A stretch of DNA of 64,000 nucleotides. Source: Siphonodentalium dalli. Its lineage: Eukaryota; Mollusca; Scaphopoda; Gadilida; Siphonodentaliidae. Shown here one piece after another: positions 36,065 to 49,322 of the stretch; position 1 is the first letter of the stretch; each line of letters starts with the position of its first letter. The DNA is taken from the NCBI GenBank assembly GCA_032622095.1, contig CP136065.1, positions 219,582,151-219,646,150 of the forward strand, given 5' to 3'. The notes below the pieces were generated by a model. That model was not told the origin of the DNA. It saw only the letters and a list, made by a program, of their open reading frames with translations, and made no database searches. Both the position numbers and the translations under genes were made by a program.

Positions 36065-36270
36065 ATTTGAATGGCTTACAGCCAAATGATACCTGAGTCA
36101 AATGATACCATAAAAAGTTATATCCTAATTAGTCAAATGGTACCCAAGATGGTCAAGTCTTTTGATACCTTTATGAGTCAAATGGTACCTTTATCAAAAA
36201 CCTTGATTTACATACATTTGATCTCAAAAAGACCTGCATCAAATGACTCTGCCATTTTGGGTATAATTTG
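36065..36270. repeat. Short repeats of GTCAAATGGTACC type
   Basis: Five to six loose copies of AGTCAAATGATACC / AGTCAAATGGTACC occur within 200 bp. The surrounding 35416-36317 has no recognised gene. Confidence 0.45.
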
Positions 36271-36317
36271 ACCAATTAGCGTATCTCTTTGCAAACAAAA
36301 ATATGTTACTCATAGTT

Positions 36318-39070
36318 TTAGCTCACCTGAGACAAAGTCTCTGGTGGAGCTATAGTCATCACTCCTCATCTGTCCATCCATCCGTCTGTCCGTCCGTCAA
36401 TAATCGTCTTCTTCTCCAGAATTATTATACCGAATTGGTTCATATTTGATGTGGATGTTCCCTAGATTTGTTCAAATGAGGTCACCAGGTCAATTGGTTG
36501 CAAAACAAGGGCCATAACTATATTCCTCTATGGTAATTCTTATAACAACTTCTTGTCTAGACCATTGGGTCGTTTTAGCTTAAATTTGGTATGGAGGGTC
36601 CTTGAATGACTGTGGTTCAGATTTGTTCAAATGGGGTCAAATAGGGGTGGCGCCAGAGACATAACTCCGAAGAAAACAAAATCAGATTTAACTCCTTGAT
36701 TAATTTAACATAAATTTATTTTTATTTTTTATGTTTACCCATACCATAGTATGGTAAACATAGTGTCGATGTCCGGATTGACCACTCATCATCCGTCCGT
36801 CCGTCTGTCCATAGACACTTTACGCACGGTGCGATAACTCAAATATTTTCTATCTGATCGGAACCAAATTTTGTATATCAATTTCTCAGCACAAAAGACA
36901 GATCGAGTTCGATTATGGGTTTGAGCCGACTATTTTAACTGAGTTATGGCCCTTTTTCGAAAACATGTTCACTCTTAAAAAAAAAAATTTGATTGAATTC
37001 CTTGCTCAATTTAACAAAAAAAATATATATAAATAAATTTAACCAAAAAAAAAAATATGTTTTTTTAAATAATTTAAAAAACAGTTTTTTTTTTAAATTA
37101 GCAAAATTTGAAAAAACTAACACCATTATAACTCTGCCAGTACCCCGAGTCACCACACCAAATTTCGTTTAAATCGGTCCAAAATCTTGTGTTATGTTCT
37201 GGTAAATTTGTTTGGAGCGACATTAAACCCAATTCACCAATTGAATCCCATGCCTTTGGACTACTTAGCTATTGCTAAGGCTATATTATTTTCTGATGGC
37301 TCTTATGCCAATGTGCAGATAAAGAAAGATATGGTATCTAATTTTTTTTAAAGTTTCAACAATAAACATCACATGATATTAACAGTAGACTAGAACATCT
37401 GTGCTGCATTGCACAGCTGAGTATATCACTCTACAGATGGTCTGAGGTCATTATAAATGTCATTGGTTTAATATAGGTGCCAGCCTTCAACATAAACACT
37501 GCCTGTGATTTGTTGACAGCTCTGTTATACAATTGATATTAATGGGTCATCAGTGAGGTGTTTTATCTTGATGGCTGTTGTTGGTAGAATTTTATACATT
37601 ATCATTGTAAACTTAAATTGGTCTCTCTTAACCCAAGTATTCCATGTCCAGGTCACCTTTTCACATTTAACCCAAGGCTGTTGTGGTGCAGCATTACAGA
37701 TCCTGTACCAGTGCATTCTCTTATATAAATGCGAGTGACCCATAAATTCCAATAATTTGTGCTTTGTACATTTGTCTATAATAGTACATGTAACAGTATA
37801 CTCTATAATTCAACATCAAAACTCTCAGTTATGATTCCGATCATAGTAATTTACTCTCATCAAGGGATGGGTTAACATCTGCCGATCGTGATCGCCGTCT
37901 CGTTTTTTAAAGGCCCACTTAATTTTCGAACCCCAAATTATATTATATAAAATATATGCCATATTATATATATTATATTATCAACTTATCTGGTGTAATA
38001 AACTGTGGATATGTTGAGTTGCCAACGCGTTTTGTCATCAAGAATTAAAATATCATATTTTCAATGCAGGGGGAATAACTCTATATATTAAAGATAGAGT
38101 TCTTCCCCTTCCATTGGAAAACTTTGAATTCTGTTGCATTATGGGTGACAGAGGGGGGAAGTCTTCTATTTATCTGTGGGCATCTTCAAATAGTGGTGAA
38201 TTATAGCATTTTAATCATATTTTATGGCATAGATTGTTATTAAAACCGTATATCAAGTCACTATAAAAATAATAATTGGCGACTTGAAAATTAAGTGGCC
38301 CTTTAAATATGTTAACAAATTTGAAAAACTAACACCATTGTAACATCCGCAGAGTTATGAAAATCTTTAATGAAATCATTGAAACTTTCCCTTTCCATCA
38401 TCCCCCCCACATGACCCAGACCACCACCCTGCCCCCAACCAACAGCACCTCCACCCCATCTCATCTCCTAACTCACCTCTCCCACCAGCAGATTCAGTCA
38501 ATTGTATTAGCTACAGACAGAGAGAGTTAATAACACAGTCATCAATTGAGATGTTATCAGGCTGACAGGTATAAACAACTGCTTAGCTAGCACTCATGCC
38601 AGTGTGTGTCATTAATATCAAATCAAAACAAATTATTGTGTTCCCAAACCTGAATTTAGTGTGTCTGACATTTGCAGAATGAGGTCCCCAGAGGGTGAAT
38701 TTAGTTATGCTACCCTGCACAGCAGGCTAGCATATCCAAATATACTACCCATGGAACTCATTCTGCTTATGCCTCGTCTGGGAAGTATATAGGGTCTTAA
38801 ATTTACATTTTTCTTACTTTTTTCCGTCTGTTCAGTTTCTATATCCCCTAATTTGCAGAAGATAAAATGCATAAATGAGGTGCCCAATGCGTGCACATCA
38901 CCAACTTTAACTGGAGAACTTCAATCTGATGCTATATCTCCCATAGCAGTTGAGGCTTACACAGAATGAGGTCCCCAGAGGGTGAATTTGGTGATGCTAG
39001 CCCGCCGATTGCGTCACTAAATTCACGCTTTGGGGACCTCATTCTGCAAATGTCAGACACTATATTCAGG
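36318..39070. mobile_element. TTAGCTCACCTGAG-type element, interrupted copy
   Basis: The left part (36318-36720) and right part (about 38330-39065) match 13661-14180 and 14420-15000 respectively. The middle (36731-about 38320) is a different element starting ATGTTTACCCATACCAT. Nested insertion is the simplest explanation. The right part carries the GCAGAATGAGGTCCC / GGGACCTCATTCTGC foldbacks (38674-39047). Confidence 0.6.
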
Positions 39071-42000
39071 CTTGGCTGTTCGAATATTATTTTCTAAACA
39101 GTGGGCTCTACAATATATGTATATGGGAGTCATAACACTTCTAAAGATGCATTCTTGGGTTGATCCTGGCTCCAAAAGTCGAAATATAGCCTATTGAAAT
39201 TGTGCCCATATGCTAGAAGCGGGTCCTCCGGAGGACCCGCCGTTAAACACACGGGGATTTCTTATACCGGTTTGGTGCCTTATATCGACAACTCTGCGAC
39301 AGTGGGCCATACAATATATGTACATGAGAGTCATAACACTTAGAAAGATGCATTCTTGGGTTGATCCTGGCTCCAAAAGTCGAAATGTAGCCTATTGAAA
39401 TTGTGCCCATATGCTAGAAGCGGGTCCTCCGGAGGACCCGCCGTTAAACACACGGGGATTTCTTATACCGGTTTGGTGCCTTATATCGACAACTCTGCGA
39501 CAGTGGGCCATACAATATATGTACATGAGAGTCATAACACTTAGAACGATGCATTCTTGGGTTGATCCTGGCTCCAAAAGTCGAATTGTAGCCTATTGAA
39601 ATTGTGCCCATATGCTAGAAGCGGGTCCTCCGGAGGACCAGCTTTTAAACACACGGGGATTTGTTATACCCGATCTGTAGCGTTATATCGGCAAATATGC
39701 GACAGTCGGCCATACAATATATGTACATGAGAGTCATAACACTTAGAAAGATGCATTCTTGGGTTGATCCTGGCTCCAAAAGTCGAAATATAGCCTATTG
39801 AAATTGTGCCCATATGCTAGAAGCGGGTCCTCCGGAGGACCCGCTTTTAAACACACGGGGATTTGTTATACCCGATCTGTAGCGTTATATCGGCAAATAT
39901 GCGACAGTGGGCCATACAATATATGTACATGAGAGTCATAACACTTAGAAAGATGCATTCTTGGGTTGATCTTGGCTCCATAAGTCGAAATGTAGCCTAT
40001 TGAAATTGTGCCCATATGCTAGAAGCGGGTCCTCCGGAGGACCCGCTTTTAAACACACGGGGATTTGTTATACCCGATCTGTAGCGTTATATCGGCAAAT
40101 ATGCGACAGTGGGCCATACAATATATGTACATGAGAGTCATAACACTTAAAAAGATGCATTCTTGGGTTGATCCTGGCTCCAAAAGTCGAAATGTAGCCT
40201 ATTGAAATTGTGCCCATATGCTAGAAGCGGGTCCTCCGGAGGACCCGCTGTTAAACACACGGGGATTTCTTATACCGGTTTGGTGCCTTATATCGACAAC
40301 TCTGCGACAGTGGGCCATACAATATATGTACATGAGAGTCATACCACTTAGAAAGATGCATTCTTGGGTTGATCTTGGCTCCATAAGTCGAAATGTAGCC
40401 TATTGAAATTGTGCCCATATGCTAGAAGCGGGTCCTCCGGAGGACCCGCTTTTAAACACACGGGGATTTGTTATACCCGATCTGTAGCGTTATATCGGCA
40501 AATATGCGACAGTGGGCCATACAATATATGTACATGAGAGTCATAACACTTAAAAAGATGCATTCTTGGGTTGATCCTGGCTCCAAAAGTCGAAATGTAG
40601 CCTATTGAAATTGTGCCCATATGCTAGAAGCGGGTCCTCCGGAGGACCCGCTGTTAAACACACGGGGATTTCTTATACCGGTTTGGTGCCTTATATCGAC
40701 AACTCTGCGACAGTGGGCCATACAATATATGTACATGAGAGTCATAACACTTAGAAAGATGCATTCTTGGGTTGATCCTGGCTCCAAAAGTCGAAATGTA
40801 GCCTATTGAAATTGTGCCCATATGCTAGAAGCGGGTCCTCCGGAGGACCAGCTTTTAAACACACGGGGATTTGTTATACCCGATCTGTAGCGTTATATCG
40901 GCAAATATGCGACAGTCGGCCATACAATATATGTACATGAGAGTCATAACACTTAGAAAGATGCATTCTTGGGTTGATCCTGGCTCCAAAAGTCGAAATA
41001 TAGCCTATTGAAATTGTGCCCATATGCTAGAAGCGGGTCCTCCGGAGGACCCGCTGTTAAACACACGGGGATTTCTTATACCGGTTTGGTGCCTTATATC
41101 GACAACTCTGCGACAGTGGGCCATACAATATATGTACATGAGAGTCATAACACTTAGAAAGATGCATTCTTGGGTTGATCCTGGCTCGAAAAGTCGAAAT
41201 GTAGCCTATTGTAATTGTGCCCATATGCTAGAAGCGGGTCCTCCGGAGGACCCGCTTTTAAACACACGGGGATTTCTTATACCCGATCTGTAGCGTTATA
41301 TCGGCAAATATGCGACAGTCGGCCATACAATATATGTACATGAGAGTCATAACACTTAGAAAGATGCATTCTTGGGTTGATCTTGGCTCCAAAAGTCGAA
41401 ATGTAGCCTATTGAAATTGTGCCCATATGCTAGAAGCGGGTCCTCCGGAGGACCCGCTTTTAAACACACGGGGATTTGTTATACCCGATCTGTAGCGTTA
41501 TATCGGCAAATATGCGACAGTCGGCCATACAATATATGTACATGAGAGTCATAACACTTAGAAAGATGCATTCTTGGGTTGATCTTGGCTCCAAAAGTCG
41601 AAATGTAGCCTATTGAAATTGTGCCCATATGCTAGAAGCGGGTCCTCCGGAGGACCCGCTTTTAAACACACGGGGATTTGTTATACCCGATCTGTAGCGT
41701 TATATCGGCAAATATGCGACAGTGGGCCATACAATATATGTACATGAGAGTCATAACACTTAAAAAGATGCATTCTTGGGTTGATCCTGGCTCCAAAAGT
41801 CGAAATGTAGCCTATTGAAATTGTGCCCATATGCTAGAAGCGGGTCCTCCGGAGGACCCGCTGTTAAACACACGGGGATTTCTTATACCGGTTTGGTGCC
41901 TTATATCGACAACTCTGCGACAGTGGGCCATACAATATATGTACATGAGAGTCATAACACTTAGAAAGATGCATTCTTGGGTTGATCCTGGCTCCAAAAG

Positions 42001-44728
42001 TCGAAATGTAGCCTATTGAAATTGTGCCCATGTGCTAGAAGCGGGTCCTCCGGAGGACCAGCTTTTAAACACACGGGGATTTGTTATACCCGATCTGTAG
42101 CGTTATATCGGCAAATATGCGACAGTCGGCCATACAATATATGTACATGAGAGTCATAACACTTAGAAAGATGCATTCTTGGGTTGATCCTGGCTCCAAA
42201 AGTCGAAATATAGCCTATTGAAATTGTGCCCATATGCTAGAAGCGGGTCCTCCGGAGGACCCGCTGTTAAACACACGGGGATTTCTTATACCGGTTTGGT
42301 GCCTTATATCGACAACTCTGCGACAGTGGGCCATACAATATATGTACATGGGAGTCATAACACTTAGAAAGATACATTCTTGGGTTGATCCTGGCTCCAA
42401 ACGTCGAAATATAATCTATTGAAATTTTGCCCATATGCTAGAAGCGGGTCCTCCGGACGACCCCAACGAGACAAAGGGCCCTAAGGTAAATGTAAACTGG
42501 GACAACATAACTTAGATAGAAGCATATTTGAGTTGTTCATGGATACACAAGTTGAGATATACCCAATTTAAATTGTTCGGATATGTAAACCACAGGTGTC
42601 CTCTGGAGGACCCGCTAATAAATATATCGGAATTTCAGATACCCCTTATGTTGACTTATATCGACAGTGGGGCCTAAAATATATGTGTATGCCAGTTGTA
42701 CCATATACACCCATCCAAACCTGTCAGCTTAGAAATCATTAATATTCTAGATATTATTATTATACAAGTACCAAACTCGAATTCAACAGCATAGATACAG
42801 GTAAGGTGGATGAGTGAGTCACGATGATCCATTCAACACCGAAATCTTGAGAGGCGAGGATTAGCAAATGATAACGAGAGGCCGATCACGATCGGCAGAT
42901 GTTAACCCATCCCTTGGCGATAAAAATTTACTATGATCGGAATCATAAATGAGAGTTTTGGTGTTGAATTATATGAGTATACTGTATGTACTATTATAGA
43001 CAAATGTACATAACACAAATATTGGAATGTATGGGTCACCGGCATTTATATAAGAGAATGCACTGCTACAAGATATGTAATGCTAAACCACCACAGCCTT
43101 GGGTTAAATGTGAAAGGTGTGACCTGAACATGGAATACTTGGGTTAAGAGAGTCCAAGTCTACTGCTAATATCATGTGATGTTTATTGTTGAATCTTTAT
43201 TTTAAATTAGATACCATAGCCTTCTTTATCAGATTATGTGCACATTGGCATAAGAGACATCAGAAAATGATATAGCCTTATCAATAGCTAAGTAGTCCAA
43301 AGGCATGGCATAAAATTGGTGAATTGGATTTAATGTTACTCCAAACAGATTTACAGGTACATAACAAGATTTCGGACCGATTTAAACAAATTTGGTGTGG
43401 TGATTCGGGGTACCCTTGGCAGAGTTATAATGGTGTTAGTTTTTATCCGGACATCACAATATGTGTACCATACTATGGTGAATTGGATTTAATGTTGCTC
43501 CAAACAGATTTACCAGTACATAACACAAGATTTTGGACTGATTTAAACAAATTTGGTGTGGTGATTCGGGGTACCCATTGGCAGAGTTATAATGGTGTTA
43601 GTTTTTCAAATTTTCAAACTTAAAAAAATAATTATTTTTAATTATTTTTAAAAAGGGACACGTTGGGAACCTTTTTAATCAACTTGTATCATAATCATCA
43701 ATATCTAAATGAAAACAAGTTGTCAATCCGGACATCACAATATGTGTACCATAATATGGTATAGGTACACATAAAAATCAAAATAAATTAATCAATCAAT
43801 AGGGGCAAAGAGTGTGTCAAAATAAACCAATATAAAATGAGACATGGTATCAGATGAAAGTATCAGGAATGTTGAGATTTAACTACAGAAATCCATGCAA
43901 GTGAATGAGGAGAAACCTGGAGATAACAGAAGAATGATTAATTGAAATTTAAAATGAGAACATCCCTACAAATGAATAATAGAGTATTCCAATTAAAACT
44001 TTAGAACTGAATGGGACAGTCCATTGAATCATGAATGGGTTCAGCTTCACCACTATCATAGAGCTATGTCGTATATACAGTGGCTAAAAATAACTAATAT
44101 TTCAATAAGACATCAGTTCTGCAGTCTCTCAGAACACTATCTATGCAGTTAAGCTTGCATTACTGGTAGTTAATTGTAATCTACCTGGGTTATCAAAAAC
44201 TCAAATCTGTTCAATTCTTAGTTGAAAAAGGGCCATAACTCTAGTATAACAAATCAGATCTAACCCATATTCGAACTCGATCTGTATTTTGAGTTGAGAA
44301 ACTCACATACAAAATTTGGTTCCTATCAGTTGAAAAATTGTTGATTTAACGAAGCATTCATGAATTCTATGTCAAAGGGCCATAACTCCATAAAAAAATA
44401 TCGGGTCAAACCCATATTCGAACTCGATATGTATTTTGGACTGAGCAACTCACATACCAAATTTGGTTAGTCAGATAATATTTTTTTGAGTTATGGCAGC
44501 ATACATGAATTCTAAGTTGAAAAAGGGCCATAACTCCATAAAAAAAACTCGGATCAAACCCATATTCGAACTCAATCTGTATTTTGTTCCGATCAGATAG
44601 AAAATATTTCAGTTATCGCACCATGCGTAAAGTGTCTACAGACAGACAGACAGACGGACGGACTAACGACGAGTGGTCAATCCGGACAACGACACTATGT
44701 TTACCATACTATGGTATGGGTAAACATA
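36731..44728. repeat. 8-kb inverted repeat flanking a satellite array
   Basis: The outer ends ATGTTTACCCATACCAT (36731) and ATGGTATGGGTAAACAT (to 44728) are exact complements. Further inverted matches follow inward. 36770-36880 pairs with 44580-44690 (GTCCGGATTGACCACTC; ACTTTACGCA.GGTGCGATAA), 37140-37330 with 43230-43600 (CTACTTAGCTATTG), and 37620-37900 with 42880-43170 (CTGCCGATCGTGATCG). The right arm contains an extra duplicated 100-bp piece (43320-43600). It may be one giant composite element or two copies of the 9660-type element in opposite orientation. Confidence 0.6.
39117..42470. repeat. Satellite array of ~202-bp monomers with a central palindrome
   Basis: About 17 head-to-tail monomers each carry the palindrome GCGGGTCCTCCGGAGGACCC followed by GC, then ACACACGGGGATTT and ATACAATATATGTACATGAG. 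Two monomer types are seen. Type 1 has TTATACCGGTTTGGTGCCTT and ATCGACAACTCTGCGACAG. Type 2 has TTATACCCGATCTGTAGCGT and ATCGGCAAATATGCGACAG. They mix in runs, with repeated blocks about 806-1210 bp apart that look freshly duplicated. Monomers are very similar in the centre, while the last ones (42480-42700) are heavily decayed, as expected at an array edge. ORFs of about 61 aa that recur here on both strands come from the palindromic repeat and are not genes. Confidence 0.95.
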
Positions 44729-45981
44729 AAAACCTTTATGTTGTAAACAACTTGGTGGCATTTCTAACCAAAGTTCAGTTAGTGGAGGTTTTCTCGGTGT
44801 TGCTTATTGCATAGTATTTCCATAATGTTTGTTTACATAACATGTCGTTTGTTTACATAACACACAGTACTAGTACTAACATCACAGTAACAAGACAATA
44901 ACATGTAATTCATGCGATATTAATGATTGGAATAAGAACAGAATTTGTCTCTATAAATTAATATTATTTCCGTTTATGGCGGTTTTAACGGATGTGACTA
45001 TTTTAACAGCAATACCAACTGCCAACACTTACTATAATTAACGTCAGAAGGTTGTACCATGGACATTTTAATGATTAAATTATTATTAACATTTGATAAA
45101 ATATTTATAGTGTTAGAATCATAAGTGGGTCCCAGTTATGTTGACATATGCCCTTTAAATTTTACGTAGCTTATTTCTTGGAGTAGCTAACATATTTCCC
45201 TGAATGTAAAATAAATTTATATTTATATAATCACAAACGATCTTCGTCGGGCTTTTTAGAGTCTTTAAGTTAAGCTACTCGTATCCGGTCCTCATACACT
45301 ACAGAAGGAAATGATGTGTCACAATCATCACTGATATGAAAATAATGTGTTTGGCTAAATGGTCAAAATTTAGATCCAAAAAGATGAATGCCTGGAGTGA
45401 GAATATCTACCACGAGGTCTCAAGCAGTCTACCTCTTCACATGCAAAATAGCAAAATAACATTGAATGTCTCAATGACACCATGGCTTGAGGGTGGGAAC
45501 GACCCACCATATGGTAGATATTCAATCAGGCTCTGCTTAAGTTAAATTTTAAAGTTTAAACTAAATTCAACACATTAAAAAATATCAGTTTTTGAATTGA
45601 TGACTATTGTACATGTACAGTACACATCAAATAGTAATAACAATTAACATTATGATCTTGTAACTAAACATGATAGAATATTGACAGTATTGTGGTATTA
45701 ACTACTACGAGTAATATTAGTACTAATAGTACTAGTCTATCATAATATATAGGCACATGATGTATGGGGAATTTAAGGACAATAACAATAGTTACAACAT
45801 TCTTTATTGCGATTAAGCCTTTAGAGGGCGTTCTCTAGTAGATTATCATATTTTATCTGCATGATAAGATTCCATAATTTTGAGACAACTTTAGCAGAAG
45901 TTGGCGTTAATGAAGCTTTGTTTTCATTAACGCCCACTTGCGGTTAAATCACCGATCACGTAATGACATGAGGACGAGTGG

Positions 45982-46119
45982 TAATAATAGTAACAACATG
46001 ATATTGTCGAGCACAATGGTTTATTAACAGCCCTACAGGAATGATTAACAGCCCTTGGTACAATTAGAGGCATGGGGCTGTTAATCATTCCTATCGAGCC
46101 CATCATGTTATTATTATAT
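45982..46119. repeat. Foldback element
   Basis: The inner arms AGGAATGATTAACAGCCC and GGGCTGTTAATCATTCCT (46037-46092) pair exactly. The outer GTAATAATAGTAACAACATGA pairs imperfectly with CATCATGTTATTATTATA (46101-46118). No ORF was found. The surrounding 44730-47140 has no recognised gene. Confidence 0.6.
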
Positions 46120-47145
46120 ATCAATGCACTATCATGTTATTTTGTCATTGTTATCAGTAGTATGTTGTCGTTTATATTTCATATGATAAAATAAATAAAG
46201 AATGATTTTAAACAATGTTTATAGTATATATGGGGCCAACTTTGCATTAATTACTTTTACACAGGTCAATTAACATGATGAATAGACCTGTTAAATATCA
46301 CGGATTGTACGTGATACTCCCAGATTGTCATAGATAAAACCTCCAAAATACGAAAGAGAATCGATTTCTCCCGCATGTGCAGATGTCTTAACATCAAGAG
46401 TAATTTCATATTAATCATTATAAATCCATAATGATAACATAGGCAAGCATGAATGACAATGTCTGGGCATGCGCATTGATGTCTGAGGTTAATATTTGAG
46501 ACGAGTATAGTGATAAAACGATCATAAAATTAGTCAATCCCTTAATGTGATAGTCTGTTAATTGGGGAAAAAAACACTACATATATGTCTGAAGTGTAAT
46601 ATTAGTGTAAGGATGCAACACGATATACGAAAATACATGAAACGTAAGTCGCGACAAGATAAGCTGGTAAAGTCAACTCAGTACACACTTCAAAAATTTA
46701 TATCTGATCACTGTGAGCTTTGATGGCCGGGTATGTTCCTCGACACGAATCAAATCGATGATTTTTACACCCAAACCAAAGAAATATTAATTTAGGAGCA
46801 TCTGATCAAATTGAGTACCTGTAATAGCATGTAATTAACCCTCCCCACATAAGGTCATGCAGGGTGAACTACCCGAGCAGCTACATACATTGGCATTATC
46901 TGGGATAACTTCCCAAAACATGCAAAAGAGTCACTATAATTATCTTTCAAGTTTTCAACCAATATACATCGAAAAAAAATTATTCCGATTTCTTTTAAAA
47001 TTAATGAAACACACAGAATATTTATTTATTGATACTATTCATTATTATATGACTATCGTTTTTCTTTCCCCAATACCGCTATTGTATAGCGATCATTTCC
47101 TGGCCATCGGATCAGCTGCAGTTTGATCCGATCATATAATAAACC

Positions 47146-47313
47146 TGTTATTGCTGCAGTGAATTGATCTGGGGCGAAGTATCACGTCTCGTTGAAGAGG
47201 TCAGATCGCTGGATCAAACTCGACGCCTGTGGCGGCTCGTTTGATCCAGCGATCTGACCTCTTCAACGAGAACGTGATACTTCGCCCCAGATCAATTCAC
47301 TGCAGCAATAACA
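47146..47313. repeat. 168-bp near-perfect hairpin
   Basis: Arms of about 80 bp run from TGTTATTGCTGCAGTGAATT on the left to its complement on the right, interrupted by a one-base length difference and a few changes near the centre. The loop is only a few bases (around TGTG at 47230). It lies about 2.8 kb upstream of NAA15. No second copy was seen in the window. Confidence 0.8.
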
Positions 47314-47636
47314 TGTATTTATCACAAATCGATTTAGTTTAGCCAGATGTGTAACTTGTGTTGTTCGCCCTGATCTGTTACTAGTGTTACACTGTGTTAG
47401 GTAGTTTTATAGACGAAGTTAGGATACTTATTTAACTTTCCCAATTGGCATTCACTCCTTGGCCTATAGAAAAATTCCCGATTACCTTCCATACGAAACT
47501 ACATATATTTTCCTCGTTTTAGTGTATTTGGCAGCTATTCTTTTTCTTATATAAGGAATGCCAACGATTATTTCACTCATCCTATTCCACTAATTTGACT
47601 CGAATTGTAGTCACCGGAAGTTGTCCAGAAACAGCT

Positions 47637-47730
47637 GATAAGCACATGTTGAAACCACGTGTATTCTGATAAGCACCCTTTGAAACCACGTGTATTCTGA
47701 TGAGCACATGTTTGAGACCACACCCCAAAT
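47637..47730. repeat. Three ~32-bp repeats with CACGTG
   Basis: TGATAAGCACATGTTGAAAC then CACGTGTATTC is repeated, the third copy being diverged. Each of the first two contains CACGTG. Just downstream, 47768-47812 is an inverted, diverged copy of 4592-4636 in the RAB33 upstream region. Confidence 0.5.
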
Positions 47731-48109
47731 CTCCATATTTGGATGAAACCACGCCTATTTTTGGTTCCCATACCGTAGAAGCGGGGGCTGATTCAGACCT
47801 TTCCGTTCACTGCGTCGTAGTTAATATCATAACTAACGTGATTCATCCACAGCTTGCGGAAGAAAATTTAATTGCGGATATTCCAAATGACGGGAAAATT
47901 CACACGTTGTCATAACCTTGTTCTAACAATTAGCATCAGTCGACGACGTTAAATGACGTCATATATGTATACCATTCACAGGTGCCCGAGCTCTATCCCT
48001 CGAAGTTGATGAGTTGAAGACATTAATTTTGTCAAAAGCTCCTTACTTCAGAGCTTGTGTTTGTAAATGTTTTACCTCCGACATTTAAAGGGGCGCTGTA
48101 CACTAAATC

Positions 48110-48430
48110 TGACAATTTATGGGACCATCTCCTTTAATATATACTGAACAGAATGTATGCAACAATTAAATGAATGAATTTGAGCCATGGTTTAGTGCAA
48201 CATACACTCATATGCTCTATGAATGATGCAAGCAACATGTATCTGTATCTATGTGTTTCAGCGCTGGAGCCTATCCACTGTGTTTGCGCTGTGGGAATGG
48301 TAATTATAATGAAAATAAATTTATTACTCGAGTAATAAACTCATTTTCATTATGATTACCATGTTGTTTATTTGTGGCTGCTGATATAATAGAACTCAAT
48401 TTTGTTGTTCATTCGTTTGTTTCTCCAGAC
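48110..48430. mobile_element. Foldback MITE, diverged relative of 12928-13205
   Basis: It shares GACCATCTCCT, ATGAATGAATTTGAG and a central TAATGAAAAT inverted pair (48305-48355) with the copy at 12.9 kb. The ends are not sharp. Confidence 0.4.
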
Positions 48431-49264
48431 CATATTGGGGCTGAACATTTGTACATAGTGATATTTTGACACGGTTCCAAGCGTTATTGATAGGTCCCGT
48501 TCACCTCAGATGTCTTAAAAGATCACTACTAATTATTTGTATACCGGTACCGTATATATTTTGGCTAGATGCGACCAAACGGTTGGATCATCGGAGCTGA
48601 ACATTTGTACATATGGGTCATTTGACCCGGGGAATCTTATTATAAATGTCCTGTTAATCTCAAATATCTTAAAAGGGCACCAATGATAATTATAACTAAA
48701 TAATTAATTATATACCGGTACTCATTATGGTTGCAATCGAAACACTGGGATAAATTTGCACGTAGCGTGTCATGAGATAGATGCCGTTGATCTCAGACGA
48801 TTTAAAAGGGCAATATGAACAATAAAGAGCGTTTCTTATCAGCTCAGAAGATATGTAGGCAAATTGATACAGATGGGTCGCTTGACGAGGGATTTTATCA
48901 GGGGATGGGCGCCTTTGGCCTCAGATGATAATAAAGGCCCAGGCACTAAAATACATTATAAGCTAGATAATTAAAGAGCGTGTATTTGTATTATTAGATC
49001 AGCCCAGACGATATGTTGGAAAATTGGTGCACAAAAGTAAAATGACGCGGGAAATGTCACGGGAGAGGTGCTGTTGACATCAAATGACTTAAATTGTCAC
49101 TAATAATAATTATTAGTAATAAAGTGCGTTTATTGTCAACTTAAAAGATAGATGTAACTTTATCCGGATAGTCATGCAATAGGTGCAATTAAGCTTTTTA
49201 CCCCAGATGACTAAATGATAAATTAGGCATTCTTCACCCGAGCAACGCCGGATACCCCAGCTAG
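48418..49264 (+). mobile_element. Helitron-like element, 3' portion with ~125-150-bp internal repeats
   Basis: The 3' end reads CACCCGAGCAACGCCGGATA then CCCCAGCTAG|T, which fits a Helitron CTRR-T terminus preceded by a short (decayed) hairpin CCG..CGG. Upstream, about five degenerate units contain GAGCTGAACATTTGTACATA, a GTTGATCTCA-like motif and a TTAAAAGGGCA-like motif. The 5' end and any Rep/helicase are not visible, so this would be non-autonomous. Confidence 0.45.
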
Positions 49265-49322
49265 TATATTATATTCAGAATATACTGGTACGTCCGGTAG
49301 AAAAACAATTAACAAAAACGAA

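Noticed and set aside
39165-39180. GGTTGATCCTGGCTCC in each satellite monomer, resembling the start of 18S rRNA
   Set aside because: Only about 11 bases match and the following sequence does not, so this is chance similarity.
39191-42422. Recurring ~61-62-aa ORFs on both strands
   Set aside because: They repeat with the ~202-bp satellite period and arise from its palindromic monomer, so they are not genes.
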